A stretch of 64,000 nucleotides of DNA, taken from assembly GCF_014633365.1 (NCBI RefSeq), contig NC_068338.1:51781716-51845715 (forward strand). The letters run 5' to 3'. Shown here piece after piece: positions 24,020 to 36,900 of the stretch. This DNA comes from Diospyros lotus. Taxonomy: Eukaryota; Streptophyta; Magnoliopsida; Ericales; Ebenaceae. The first letter of the stretch is position 1. The number at the start of each line of letters is the position of its first letter. A model generated the notes under the pieces. It was not told where the DNA came from. It ran no database searches and saw nothing but the letters and a program-made list of their open reading frames with translations. Both the position numbers and the translations under genes were made by a program.

Positions 24020-26754
24020 TGTGACTAAATCTGATGCTGTTTCACCGTCTCCCCTGCAAAGCACATGCCTTTCCATAGAACGTTCCCCGAGATCTGTCAA
24101 TTCCAAGCCCACCGTAGATAGACGGTCTTCCAAAATAGCCGCCCCTCCTGATGTAAGTACAGCAAATGCTCCTGAGCTTCCAGAATGCAGGATCCAGATT
24201 TAAGTTTTTTTTTTTTTGTTTAAATTATTCTTTCTTGTTTGCTTGCTTTTAGACCTGTAGATTTGGTTTACACTCCACATTCATGGAATTGGAAAGAACG
24301 TATTATCTTGTCTTTTGCTAGTAGAAAGAATGTAGTGATGTCAAATCCTTTTATTTGTTGCACAAAGGGGGTCAGTTGTAACGTTTGATTTTTTTTTTCT
24401 TTTTTTAAAAAAAATTGTATCTTCATGTTGTTCTTTTTCAGAAACCATCGACTCCGTTGCCAAAAGCGTCAGAATTGCAGGCTCAATTGCGTCTTGCTCA
24501 GGAAGATCTTAAGGCGGCAAAGGAGAAATTGGATTTGGTTGAGAAAGAAAAGGCTCAAGCAACTGAAGAACTAAAAGAAGCCCAGAGATTGGCTGAGGAA
24601 GCAAATGAGAAACTCAGAGAGGCTTTGGTGGCTCAAAAGCGAGCTGAAGAGAATTCTGAGATTAGAAGTTTAGGGCTGTTGAGATGGAACAAGCCAGTAT
24701 TGAGGCGACTCAGAAAAAGGAAGAAGAGTGGCAGAAAGAGCTCGAAGCTGTCGGGAACCAACATGCTCTGGATGTGGCTGCTCTTCTCTCTGCCACCCAG
24801 GAGATCCAAAGGGTTAAGCAAGAATTGGTCATGACCTGCGATGCAAAGAACCTGGCCCTTAGCCATGCTGATGATGCAACTAAGATTGCTGAGATTCATG
24901 CCGAGAAAGTGGAGATTCTTTCTGGTGAACTGGCCCAGGTGAAGTCCATGCTTGATTCTAAGCTTGAAATGGAGGTTACCGAGAACACCAGATTGGTGTC
25001 TGAACTGAATCTAGAAATAGACTCTGAAACGAGAAGTTGACAAGTTGAGAAAGTATGAGGAAATGTTGGTGGAGAAAGAGACTTCCATTGAACAACTTAA
25101 TATTGAGCTGGAGGCTGCAAAAATGGCTGAATCATATGCTCGCAATTTGGTAGAGGAATGGCAGAAGAAGGTTGAGGATTTAGAGGCTCGTGCCGAGGAA
25201 GCAAATCAATTGGAGAGATCGGCATCAGAATCACTGGAATCAGTCATGAAACAGCTAGAAGGAAGCAATGACTTACTGCATGATGCCGAATCTGAAATTG
25301 CTTCTCTTAAAGAGAAGGCGAGATTATTGGAAATATCAATTGGTCGCCAGAGAGGCGATCTTGAGGAATCTGGACGCCGCCTTGACATGGCTAAGGAAGA
25401 AGCCGCTGAAATGGAAAAAAAGTTTGATTCCCTGAAGTCTGAACTTGAAACGGTCAAGGAGGAGAGAACCCAAGCCTTGAACAATGAGAAGCTTGCAGCG
25501 GCCAGTGTTCAAACCCTGCTGGAAGAGAAAAATAAGCTCATAAACGAATTGGAAAATTCCAGGGATGATGAAGAGAAAAGTAAGAAGGCAATGGAAAGTT
25601 TGGCTGCAGCTTTAAGTGAAGTTTCTTTAGAAGCCAGAGAAGCCAAAGAAAAATTGTTATCTACTCAAGCAGAACATGAAATTTATGAAGCCCAAATAGA
25701 AGATCTCAGGTTGGTATTGAAGGCAACAAATGAAAAGTATGAAATGATGCTTGATGATGTGAAGCATGAGATTGACGTTCTAACTAGCTCAATTGAACAA
25801 TCTAAGCATGAAAACCAGAACTCCAAGGCTGAATGGGAGCAGAAAGAGCTTCATTTGGTGAACTGTGTAAAGCAATTAGAAGATGATAACTCCTCACGGG
25901 AAAAAGAAATGAGCAGGCTGGTAAATTTGCTAAAAGAGGCTGAGGATGAAGCTTGCGCAAGGAATGAGGAAGGAGCTCAAATAAAGTCCACTCTGAAGGA
26001 AGCTGAGTCTGAGGTAGTTTATTTGAAGGAAATCATTGGGGAAACAAAAGCTGAGAGCATGAGATTGAAGGAGAGTTTACTGGACAAAGAAAATGAATTA
26101 CAGAGTGTTGTTCAGGAAAATGAGGAGCTTCGAACAAGAGAGGCAGATTCTCTGAAGAAGATTGAGGAGTTGTCTAAATTGCTTGAAGAAGCTACGGCCC
26201 AAAAGCAAGCTGAGGAAAATGGTGAGCTTTCAGACAGTGAAAAAGATTATGACATGCTCCCAAAAGTGGTCGAGTTCTCTGAGCAGAATGGGGATGGTAG
26301 AGAAGAGAAGCTGAAGCTAGAACTGAACGGCCAGCAATGTGAGCAACCTGTAAAAGAAAAGTCCCAAACGGAGAATAATATTTTACATGAGGAGGAAGTT
26401 AGAACTGATACTGCTAAAGTTGAGAATTCTAATGAAAATTCAAAAGATAATGAAAGCAAAGAAAAATAAGAAGATTCAGTGGAGGTTGATTTTAAGATGT
26501 GGGAGAGCTGCAAGATAGGAGAGAAAGACCTTGCACCTGAGGGAGAGCAAGAACAGGAATCCTTTGAGGAGGAACTAGACTCAAAGGTGGCGGAGGGTAG
26601 TGAGAGCTATGACCAGACGAATGGTTTGTCTTCAGCAGAAAATGTTGACAATGGTGGAACCTCACCATCAAAACAGCATCAGAAGAAGAAGAAGCCTTTT
26701 ATTCGCAAGTTTGGTAGCCTACTCAAGAAGAAGGGTACTAACAACCAGAAGTAA

Positions 26755-29700
26755 TGGAGCAGTTGTGGCGTGGCTTGTATGGCTAGAAGGCAGGTACAGT
26801 TGCATTCAATTGAGCACCTGAATATGTTCTCTGTGCTTCTCTACTTCCAATTGCCAGAATAGAATCACAACAAAACAAAAAAGAGATAATTAAAAGGCAT
26901 GTATCACTTTTAGATTTCGTTCTCTGTGTCTAAATGCTGTTCCTTTTTTGGGGAGCATCTCATATGTGATTGAGATGCTTCCTCTTCCCCCCTCCCCTTT
27001 CCCCCTGTTTTCTTCTTGTATCTTTTTACATTAAATTTCTTGAAAAGGAGTGGTAACTTTGAAAATGTACCTTTCTGATGTTTTTTTCTCATCTGTTTTA
27101 AATGGATATATTTTTGTTCATTGTTTAACTTCCCGTGTGGCAAAGAACTGTACAACTCAAGTAATTACTGCATTCCTTATTTAATTGAATCTCCTATTAG
27201 TATTTCCCATTGTATGAAAAAAATGGAATTTCTATTCCCTTCTTAAAAAGGATTAGCCTAAATGTTTGAGCAGGTTGATAACGAAGGGATGCTTTAGAAT
27301 CCAAAGGTTTCAAGTTGAATAGGTCAAAGACTAAATATGTGGGATGTAAGTTTAGAATCCAAAGGTTTCAAGTGAGGATGATGTGATGAGACTTGAAATT
27401 TTAGTTGTTTCCGGAAATTAGATATATTGCTCAATTGTTCAAAAAGAATAGAAGATTATTGAAAATGTTGCTCATAGAATTTAGTTATTTCTGGATATAT
27501 TGATCAATTGTTCGACAGGTAAGTGCTTTCCATAATTTATAGGATTGTAAAACCCTTTTAGAGTCTAAAGGAAAAATTTATTGAATGACTGAAAAACTAG
27601 TTTTGTTGTTTGGGATGGAATGTTTTCAGTAAATCACCTACACATGTAAAACCTAGCGTACATGCAAGTCAGAACCTAAGCCTATAAGGCAAGACTTGGT
27701 GTTGGCCCGCTTAGAATCATGACATCGCCTACCAGGCATCGTTATGTTTGCACTGCGACTACAACCCTCATGTAAGTTACAGCAGGTCCCCAAGTTTTCA
27801 CTCTTATCTCACTTTTGGGAACTCATTTAACACCAATATCTTTCATAGTATCAACGTGGTAGACTTAACACCTAAGATGCGCCCTTATATAGGCATTTTG
27901 AACCCTCACCCATTTGACAGGAGTCATCCTAATGGTTTTCAAAAAATGCATTGAACATTTGAACTCCAATTTGGATTTTGACAATTCCATCGGATTCCTG
28001 GTTGCTACAACCTATTTGTCCAACTTCTTGTAAAATATTTGACTTTAAGTTTGATATATACATAAACACAACCGAGCATGTCAAGCACACAATTGTTCAC
28101 CAATGCTCTCCTACCACTAGAATGACATGTACTTCCAAACTTCCAGCGTCGTTGCAAGCATGTTGGTTGGAGGTTTCAACCTGTGACTTTCTCCTCTACT
28201 CAAACTATCAACATACTCATTCCTGAAATTGGAGAACAAAATACAGCTGTAGCACATGTGCTCCCAAATAAAAGGGCTATGAAACAATTTCACCATGCAA
28301 ATCAACATTCCCATCTTCATTGCTCCTAAACCTGGAAACAAAGTTAGAGTAATTAAATTTAAATGTCTGATATTAGGGTTTAGGTTTTATTTAAATTGTA
28401 GAATTTAGATTTTAGTTGCTATTTTTAATAAGATTTATTTAGATTTTATCTTTTGTTTATAGTTTTGAATTATCTTTTAGTTTTAGAAATAGGGTTAGGA
28501 TATAATTAGAAAACTAGTTTTGCATCAATAGAGAGCTACAGTAGTGGTACCAAAACAAGTTTAGAAGTACCACAAGAACAATATCACAAACCTTAATCCC
28601 ACTAGATGCAATCAATTACATGAATCCTCCAATCATCTCTATCTACCATATCTTTTGTAAGGCTATTATACTATGTTATGTTCAAAAACTTTCAACCAAG
28701 TTTTCTTCGTATTTCTATTCTTCTTTTGCTACAAACTTTCTCCATTTTGTCATTTGCTTCACATGTGACTATCGGTCTTTTTCTCACATATCTAGACCAT
28801 CTTAATCATAACCTTCACATCGTATTTTTAGTAGGCATCACTCCAACCTTATTACATATGATCTCATTTGTTTTCTTTCTTTTTTCTTTTTATTATTTGG
28901 TGGCACATCTACCGTAACATTTCTTCTCAGCTACACCCATTTCTTATCTCATCATATTGCTGTCCAATAAAACTTTCATTATAGCTTCAAAGGGATTGTA
29001 AGGTTGCATAACCTTGATAATACAAGTAGAGACAAGGGCACCAAGGTCACCACATCATAGTCACAGTACGAAGTTCCTGGTACTACTAGAGTGCCACAGT
29101 TGGTTGACAAGATGCAACACATGCTTCAACTTCTTCAGAAATCTCTTTGCCGCAGCCAACCTTCAGCTCAAGTTGGCCTGTGGCAGACTTGCTTGTATCC
29201 CTCTTCAGATATTGTGTTCATATGCTGCCGCCAATTGCACATTCCCCAAACTTGCTTCCGCCACATACCTCCATAAATGAAGCCACTATTGAGGTTACTT
29301 TTGGCTTCACCTCTAAACCAGCCCTGACTACTGCAACCCTGGCAGAGGAAATGACTACACTTAAACTGGCCATCCCCAAGCTAGCAACAGCTTCCCTGCT
29401 TGAGCTTTATGGGGGACCCAAAATCATCGCTATTGGCCCAACTCCTTGCAGACAAATTAGCAAGGCTACAGCCTCGCCAAATTCTAAATGGTGACTTCTC
29501 CTACTTTAAATACAACTCGCTCCATCCTGCCCACCTTCTAGCCAGATCACCAGTAGAGCTGCTTTCCCAACTTGGGTTGGCTCACCCTCAACGCTTGAAC
29601 CAGCTGCTGTAGGGAACTTTTCTCTCAATCATGGGTGGAGTCACCAATGAATTCGAGATGATGAACAGAGTTGAGACTTGCCAACATACGGAGCAATAGC

Positions 29701-30377
29701 CCTGGTTGTCATATATACTAGGTATACTCTGCAAGGGATCTTGAGACACTGCAAATCTTTGGCTGGCACCCTTTACTCCCAATGTCATTGGGTAGAGAGA
29801 TATCACTTCTTTCTAAACCACTTCCACCTCTAATATTCTCTATGTCTAGTTGGGGGCCGTCCGCCTCCAACATGAGTCTCAGGCTCATTGGCTGGCTGCA
29901 GTCTCACCTGCAGCAAGGCCCCTAACTCTCCTGGGGGTTCAATCAAGATTTATACTCTGTTGTCTTGTGGATAATCTGCGAGTGTAGAAATGGTTTTGTT
30001 TTCAATAATGTTTTTACCCGTCAAATTTTATCTCCAGCACAGATGCCTGCTTCCACCAGCCGCCAGCTCCTTTTCTTATTCGTGGCAATCTTTTCTAGAT
30101 TTTTTTTTTTTTCTGTAAGCTATTGTCAATAGATGTTGGGTTATATTAATACAAGACATGCTTGCAGGATTGTTCTATAGCATGTTTTGTGCTAGGGCTA
30201 GCATTAATTTTGTTGTTAACAATATGGGTTGTTCTTAGGTGGGATCACTTGAGCACTGAGAATCTACCCATGTAGGCTTTTTGGTGTATTGTGATGTCAT
30301 ATGTACCATGCATTGGCATTTTGACAAATGATTTTCACCCGTCTTGTGCTTTTTCACTCGCTGCTTGCTGGCCACAG
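26755..30377. other. 3' end of WEB and intergenic sequence
   Basis: The first 300-400 bp are probably WEB 3' UTR. From 27150 to 30370 there are only short open frames. The stretch 28990-29640 is GC-richer and has overlapping open frames that may be decayed retroelement coding sequence, but no diagnostic motif was found. An imperfect palindrome occurs just beyond, at about 30770-30810. Confidence 0.35.
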
Positions 30378-30649
30378 AAATTGCTCAAAGGCTTCGTAGG
30401 CAGGCTGGTTTACAAAAAGCAGGCAATTTTGCAGCCGAGACTGACAATAATCTGCAGTTTGATGTGATGCCTTTGGAGTTCTGGATATTTATATGTTTTG
30501 TTGGATTGTGGGGCTTTCTGCTGTTTGAGACAAACTTCTTAAAGGGTTTTATGCTTCTAGTGTCTTGCTCGCACCATCTGCTAATTTCTTCTCATATGAA
30601 GTTTCTATACATGCTAATCATTTGGCTTTCTATTCGTTGGGAAAAATAA
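30378..30649 (+). other. unidentified exon-like segment
   Basis: A good acceptor (tgctggccacag) precedes an open stretch of about 90 codons starting EIAQRLRRQAGLQKAGNFAA, with a hydrophobic run IFICFVGLWGFLLF that could be a membrane segment, ending at a TAA at 30649. The beginning looks like real protein. A donor inside (GTGATG near 30462) would make the hydrophobic part intronic. I do not recognise the protein. It could be a fragment of a gene decayed along with its neighbours. Confidence 0.3.
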
Positions 30650-31249
30650 AAAGATCCACCCTTAGCCCTTGGTTGATAATATGAAACGGCCGGGCGTCGT
30701 CACCCATAGGCCCAGGACTAGATGGGCCGGCTGAACAGGTCAGGCCCAATTGGCCATTTCATGGTTTTTCTCAATTACCATAAGATAATATATATATATA
30801 TCTTATGGTAATTGAGATATATATACAAGCAACGTTGAAGTAAACAATTAACTTCAATTAAATTATGAACTGATTTTCCCCTGAATGACTCACAAAATTT
30901 CTGTATCTTGAATACCTTCTGAAACAAATTTGATAGTTCAAAAGGCATAACCTAGCAAGTGTTAATGGCAAACCAAATCCTCTTTAAGAGATTGTAAAAA
31001 GAGATTCATGGATGGGCAGGGCATATGGGGATCATCATATTCAAGCCAATTCATGGAGACTACAAGCTCATAATTAGCGAAAATCATGGAGATAAGATGC
31101 ATCCTCACTTCTCTGGCAAAAGGAACGATGATTGCTTAGCTTGGGGTGATACAAGTAATAAACAGCCATCGATGCTTTGCCAGAGGAAGAGGGCGAGACC
31201 CTATACGAAAGGATGCATCTATCTTTCTATACTTTTCTTTTTTTCCCAG

Positions 31250-31461
31250 GAGCAGGTCATGGAAATAACTTAAGGTTTTCAGCATACTCTCGGCAGCGTA
31301 TGATGCCACAACCATTCAGAGCCACAGATTTGCTGAAAAGGGGGATTGACATTTGTAGCTCCACGATAAGAACAACGATGAGAACAAAAGGATATCAGAA
31401 AGAGAATTCGTCAGGAAGTTCTGGAAATTTACTGCATAAGAAGGTTTTGTACTTCCCTTGA
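31250..31461 (+). other. unidentified terminal-exon-like segment
   Basis: Preceded by a pyrimidine tract and AG acceptor (ttttctttttttcccag) and open to a TGA at 31461. It reads GAGHGNNLRFSAYSRQRMMP and is rich in Arg, Thr and Ser. Composition and splice signal suggest a genuine last exon, perhaps of the same unknown gene as 30378-30649. No family was recognised. Confidence 0.3.
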
Positions 31462-31791
31462 AGATCTCCACCTGCAAGAAGCTCAGGAAGTCAGTACATA
31501 ATCTGCATAACTGCCTTAAAGAAAGAATAGGGATGCAAGGATTAATAAAGTCAACCTTTTGGTTCAAATGGTGGGACATTGTTGGATATGGTTGACAGCA
31601 CCAACTCAATGAGATCCTTGCCTAGATATTCAGGAAGCAAGATCCAGATGAATTTGTCAACTTTTTTGAGCCAACATAAAGGATATAGAAAAATACAACT
31701 AGGTGATGACACCTGAGGAGTATTATTCCAGTGTTGAACTATTAAGGCTTTGAAATTTGTCTTTTGAATGTGATGTACTTGTAAAAGCTTA

Positions 31792-33070
31792 GGTGGTGTT
31801 CTCTTTGTGTTTCAGTTTTGAGTTTTGAATTCATTTTCAATTTTGTGTTTTGAGTGTCTGTTTTGAGATTATTAAAAATGCGTTCTTTTTGTCATTCTGA
31901 AAAAATATTTCTCAAAACTAAAAATTAGAAAAAGCGTTCTCTTCGAGATTTTAAGAAAAAATATTTTATGATATTTTATTTAATAAGTTTGATTCAAAAC
32001 AAATTATAAATATTTATTAATAAATTATAAATTTAATTCAAAAGACTTTAACCTATAATACAATTGATAACTAATAACAAAATAACAAAAAAATTTAAAA
32101 TCTTTAAAAATATCAGACTTTAAACATTAAAATTTAATAACAAATTTTAAACATCTATTAATAAATGACTAAAATTACAAAATAACATAATATTAATTTA
32201 TCATAGGTATAATCCAAAATCTTAAAAATATATTTAAAAAAAATAATACAAAAAAAATCATTTTACATTTTTAGTTTAATATTCAAATAAAATAAAACAA
32301 AACAAAACACAGAAAATCAAAATCGCAGAAGGGTTTGCAATCTGCAATGGGGGGGAGGGGGGGGGGGGGGGGGGGCGGTGATGTCGGACGGTTGGGGGCG
32401 ATGAAGTCGGACGGCTTGCAAGGGTTTGCGATGGGGGGCGGTCGACGGTAGTGGTGGCGGCGGCGGAAGCGGAAGCGATCGATGGCGATGATGGCGATGG
32501 CGATGGCGGGCCAGAAAAAAAGAGAGAAGAAAGGAGATGGGGGCAGTCGACGGCGGACGTGATGCAAGGGTTTGCGGCGATGGTCGCGGAAGCGGTCGAC
32601 GGCGATGATGGCGATGGCGGTGGCGGGCCAGAAAAGAAGAGAGGAGATTGGGGGCGGTCGACGGGGGATGCGATGCAAGGGGTTGTAGTGGCGGTGGCGA
32701 TCGACAGCTATGGTTGCAGTGGCGGTGGCGGTCGACGGCGGTGATGGCGGTAGCAGTCGACGAGCAAAAGAGAAGAGAGGAGGATGATAGCCAGAAGAGA
32801 AGACGGGAGAAGAGAGGAGAGAGGATAAATCTGGTCTCTGAAGTAGGTTTGCGCAGTAGGAAGGGGGACTGCGTTTTCCGCGTTTTGGTGTTTTGGGTGG
32901 GTTTTCACTGAAAACACCCAAAACAACAAAATGTTATTTTGGGTTTCCTTTACAAAATTTTTTTTCGTTTTCGAAAATGCGTTTTTGAAAATAGCAAAGT
33001 GAACGAGTTTTCAGTGTTTTGAAAAATTGAAAACTCAAAACGGGCCGAAAAAAGCAAAGAGAACAGGCCC
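31792..33070. mobile_element. PIF/Harbinger-like non-autonomous element, TTA duplication
   Basis: Left end GGTGGTGTTCTCTTTG, right end on the minus strand GGGCCTGTTCTCTTTG. TTA directly flanks both sides (31789-31791 and 33071-33073), the target preference of PIF/Harbinger. The interior has a G-rich part with a 21-base G run (32357-32377) and a minisatellite of the type 'gcggtcgacggcgatgatgg' (32420-32760). The open frame at 32283-32921 is this repeat read in reverse and is not taken as a gene. A truncated relative lies at 45893-46353. Confidence 0.65.
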
Positions 33071-33421
33071 TTATTGTTTAGCCACCCCCTTTTACCCCCG
33101 TAGTTGGCAGAAACATATACATAAAAGCATAGCAAAATTATCTGAAAATCTCCTAGTAGTATTATGTATCTAACGAGTGAATGAACATTATCTCCTTCCA
33201 ATTCCAATATCACGTTGACTAGAATCAATACTGAGCTGGAATACCAGGGGGTGTGAAAGAACTATATCTACACCTGCAACTCTTTTTCTGGTCTTTCACA
33301 GCTTATTTTCTACAAATAAATTCACCCACAACCAAACTCACAATAGGGTCATCTAAAAAAGCTCAAACTTAATAGACATATTGATGTGGGACAATTGAAA
33401 AGATTGCTCTGATTCTAAATC

Positions 33422-33766
33422 TGTTGCAGAATGATAGAAAGATTAGAGAAGAATGAGAAGAAAGTCAAGGAAGATGAAGAGAAGAAGCTTAAGAAAGAAG
33501 TACAAAAAGCAAAGTGAGAAAGAGAGAGAGAGAGACAAGAAAACATTCACTGTATTCAATAATGAAATGCTGAAAATTTTTAGACTACATCACGTGCTTT
33601 ATTTATAGGCAAAACAAGATAATTTCCTATCCTACTATAATCATCTCAATAGAAAGATAAAATCTAAGACAAGTTATAAGATAAAACCTAAACAACTATA
33701 TCTCTATAGTTTAAACAAAAGAAAAACTAGAATAAAATAAATCATCTAATATCCCTGTCACATTTC
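33422..33766 (-). mobile_element. possible short solo LTR
   Basis: On the minus strand it starts TGTGACAGGGATATTAG, has a TATA-like GCCTATAAATAAAGC at about two fifths, a CT-rich R/U5-like part, and ends TTCTGCAACA. These are LTR-like properties. No matching 5-bp target duplication was found, so the boundaries are tentative. Confidence 0.35.
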
Positions 33767-33907
33767 TTTTGGTACAGAGAAAGAAGTCAGTGTCATCATA
33801 TACCTTCAGACATTTTGCTAATAAGACCATAACTTAAGTGATGGATTCCTCCAGTGAATATCAACTTCATGAGCAAGAATGTCAAATGATACTGACTGAA
33901 ATAATAC

Positions 33908-36900
33908 CTATCCTTACCAGCTATCTGCTTTTCTCCTTTGTTGGCATTAATTAGGAAGGAAGAAATTTGGTGGTATTTTATCTGCAACATGTAAAAGAAA
34001 ACTTATAAAAAAGTTACAGAAAGTGATTAATGGGCACGAGTATGTAAATTCATTATGTACCTTAGATAGAAAAGCCTTTGCAAGCTCCAGTGGATTAATG
34101 GGTAAATGATCCTTGCTGTATGCTGGAAGGAATGTGCCATTCTGGTAGCCTGCCAGGAAGTGAAAAGCTGCTTGACCAGGAGAGAGCCTTGACGCTGAAG
34201 GAATGGTTCCAGAACTGCTTCATTGAAAAAGATGCATCTTTTGAATCACAAGCTAATTTTTAAAGGAAAAGATAACATGCAAAGGAGAAACAAAATACTA
34301 GTTCATCCAAACTAAAGATGAAAACTACTGCCAGAAGATCAAGACATCGTAAGTGGAAACATCCTTTAATGCAAAAAATGGGATCCAAGGGACTACATCA
34401 AGTTGCCAACAACATGGCAACAGGAGAAATCCTCCAATGTACTTGTATGAACAGACGTCTGAGGCTGATTTAGAAAACTAAGACATTAAGGTTTCCCCTT
34501 AAACTGTTCAAAATCAAACTTTATTTGATTGACTATTTCCTTGAAATCCTAACATAACTATCAATAGGAGTAAGACATGGTGACTAAATCAAATCTGATC
34601 TCAGTTATCCAAAACAGCATACTCTTCAATGCATTTTCTTCTTTTGGCTCATTTTGGAACAATAGGAGGAATACAAGAACAACAATCACAAACCTTAATC
34701 CCACTAGGTGGGTCAGCTAGATGAATTCTAGACCTCTGGCAGTCTGACCATCTGCATCCATGGGTATATCATCTGAAAGGCCATTATATCTATGTCTTGT
34801 TTTAATCCCACATATTTTCTTTGGTTTTCCTCTCCCTTCTTTGGGTTCACCATTCTCATAATTTGCTAGAACACATGTTCCATGTACTCCCATCAACTAT
34901 CATGATGCCAACATCGAGGATAATAGACAACTATAATTATTTATCTTCTTTTACTTGAAAGAACTTCCAGCAAGATGAGTTAATCTAGCAGCGCTAGAAC
35001 TTTTAGTAGTGAAGAATGAGACCCATTATATAAAGGTTTCAGTTGGACCGCCAGTTTATTGGGTTAAATAGCATGTCTATCAAGCCCAATGTATTCAATG
35101 GTGACTGCTGATCAAATAAGGTGATGACCAAGTCATGGCTACAGAATTATGTCTGAAGAAAAACTTGACCATGTAAGATTAAGATACGCTTACATTTCAC
35201 TGTTAAAAAAGGGCCAAAAATTAATAGTCTTCTTACCAATCAAAAGATGCAAATATAATAGCATCTGGTAACTTTGAGAGATATGACTTCCCAGAGATTC
35301 CACTTTGGAATAAAGGTGAAACACCTTCAGAAGAAAGAATGACACCATCTCTTGAAACCAACAGATCTAAGCAGCTTTGCATGGTAACCTCTGGAGCAAA
35401 TAAAAGAACCACAGAATTGGCAGACACAAGAAGTCTGTAGTTAACAACCAATCCTGTAAGAACAGATTCCTGACAGTTTGCAGTTAAGTTAGAAGCGAGG
35501 ATAGCTATACCCAGCAGGTAGAGGCAGTCCACCCCGTGAAGATATGATAGGTCCAGAGAGGGAACATAATGCTTCTTTAGTTCCCTTTACATCACAGAAG
35601 GCTTTTCCACATAAAATGAGGGACGAACGTTCAACATCAGCAACTATAAAACCATTATTTCCTTGAGCGCCAAGACCAAGAATATTCCCAGCACTTGGAC
35701 TGCATGGTAATTAAGAAACAATAATGTGGTAGATGAAACATGAAAAATTGCTAAAATCTAAAGGGATTCCTGCCTGTGAAGCAGCAGATTCCAGCATAAT
35801 CCATCCACTGAAGATTACAAGAAGAAAAACTAAGCTAAAAGCAGTTTACAAATTATTTCTGTCATCCCAAAGTATCAGAGATCATGCAATGGAGATATCA
35901 AATTACAGCTTCATTACCAATTATAAGCTGCTAATTGTTAAGGACAGAACAAATATCCCTGTAAAAAAAGGGAGAATCTTTCTAATTTTTCATTCATTCA
36001 TCCATGCTCAAAATCTCAATTTCAAATTTGTATAAAAAAACCTGATTTCTACCATTAATCAACATCTACAACTTAAGACTCTTCTAATCCTAATACCACT
36101 CAGAACACTATCATTTAGTACCATTCAATCCAACCCTGGTTCCACTAACCTTGACTACACAAACTCAAGTTAAAGCACATCGACCACAGCATACTTTAAA
36201 AGTATTTAGGTATCACCCAAAGTGCTGACAAGAGTAATGGCCAACTCATGCTAAACAGACAAAGCTTAAGAAATGTAGGCTTAGTATGTCCAGGATCTTA
36301 AATAAGATTGAAGATTGAACATAAATGAAATTTGATGCCATTAATACCTTATAGATGTCGCACAATAAATTGTCACTGGGCAGGAATCATGGGAAACAGC
36401 ACGGGTAGGGATTTCCCAAAGAACACTGGAAAGTGACAATACAGGAGAAGGACCATCGCTGATTATTTGAACTTTCACATCACATTTAGGCAATGAGCCA
36501 ATGGCACCGTCATGAACAAAAATGTTGGGAACAGACGATAGATAAACAGTGACCTGGGAACAATATCAATGCATTAAGCCTTCTCTTGGTAAAGCCTACC
36601 AAAGGTGGCAAGCATTAATACATTCAAACAGGCTATTCAAGCAGAAGCAATATACTTTCACAGCACGCCCAATTTACACTACCAAGAGAAGGTTGACAGA
36701 ATTGGCTAAATAATATTTGATAGCATATAACCACTACAGAGAACTGGAAGATGGCACCTCAAAGCTTCATAGGAAACACAATGTATTTACAAAATTTGAA
36801 AGAGGGGGAAACACAAGGAAACAGCTATCCACTAATCTTTTTTCCATTTTTTCTGCCAAGTCAATAAAACAGCTAGATAATAAATGATCAGCAAGAACTT

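Larger units (their letters stand above)
21430..26754 (+). pseudogene. WEB-family coiled-coil protein, multiply disrupted
   Basis: WEB proteins (related to WEAK CHLOROPLAST MOVEMENT UNDER BLUE LIGHT 1) are long coiled-coil proteins linked to light-driven chloroplast movement; this resembles Arabidopsis At5g16730. Pieces in order: LSERSNNKASLATPRVSK before 21505; 22330-22357; VTKSDAVSPSPLQS to a GTAAGT donor at 24153; exon from 24442 (SELQAQLRLAQEDLKAAKEK) to the C-terminus FGSLLKKKGTNNQK at 26754. Breaks are a hAT-like insertion (21505-22329), a Mutator-like insertion (22358-24019), a probable 1-bp loss between them, a 1-bp loss near 24663, a 2-bp loss near 25022 and a TAA at 26467. The retained intron argues against a retrocopy. 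A 474-codon stretch (25045-26469) is still open, so decay is recent. The 5' start is not certain. Confidence 0.85.

Noticed and set aside
22435..24133. Several overlapping open frames of 70-200 codons rich in His/Thr/Tyr or Cys/Val/Gly
   Set aside because: They are translations of (CA)n, (TA)n and G-rich repeats in a foldback element, present on both strands at once.
29014..29640. Possible gag-like coding region in three overlapping frames
   Set aside because: No zinc knuckle, protease or reverse-transcriptase motif is seen and frames break repeatedly; kept only as a remark in the intergenic entry.
32283..32921. 212-codon Pro/Ser-rich open frame on the minus strand
   Set aside because: It is the reverse reading of a minisatellite and G run inside the Harbinger-like element.
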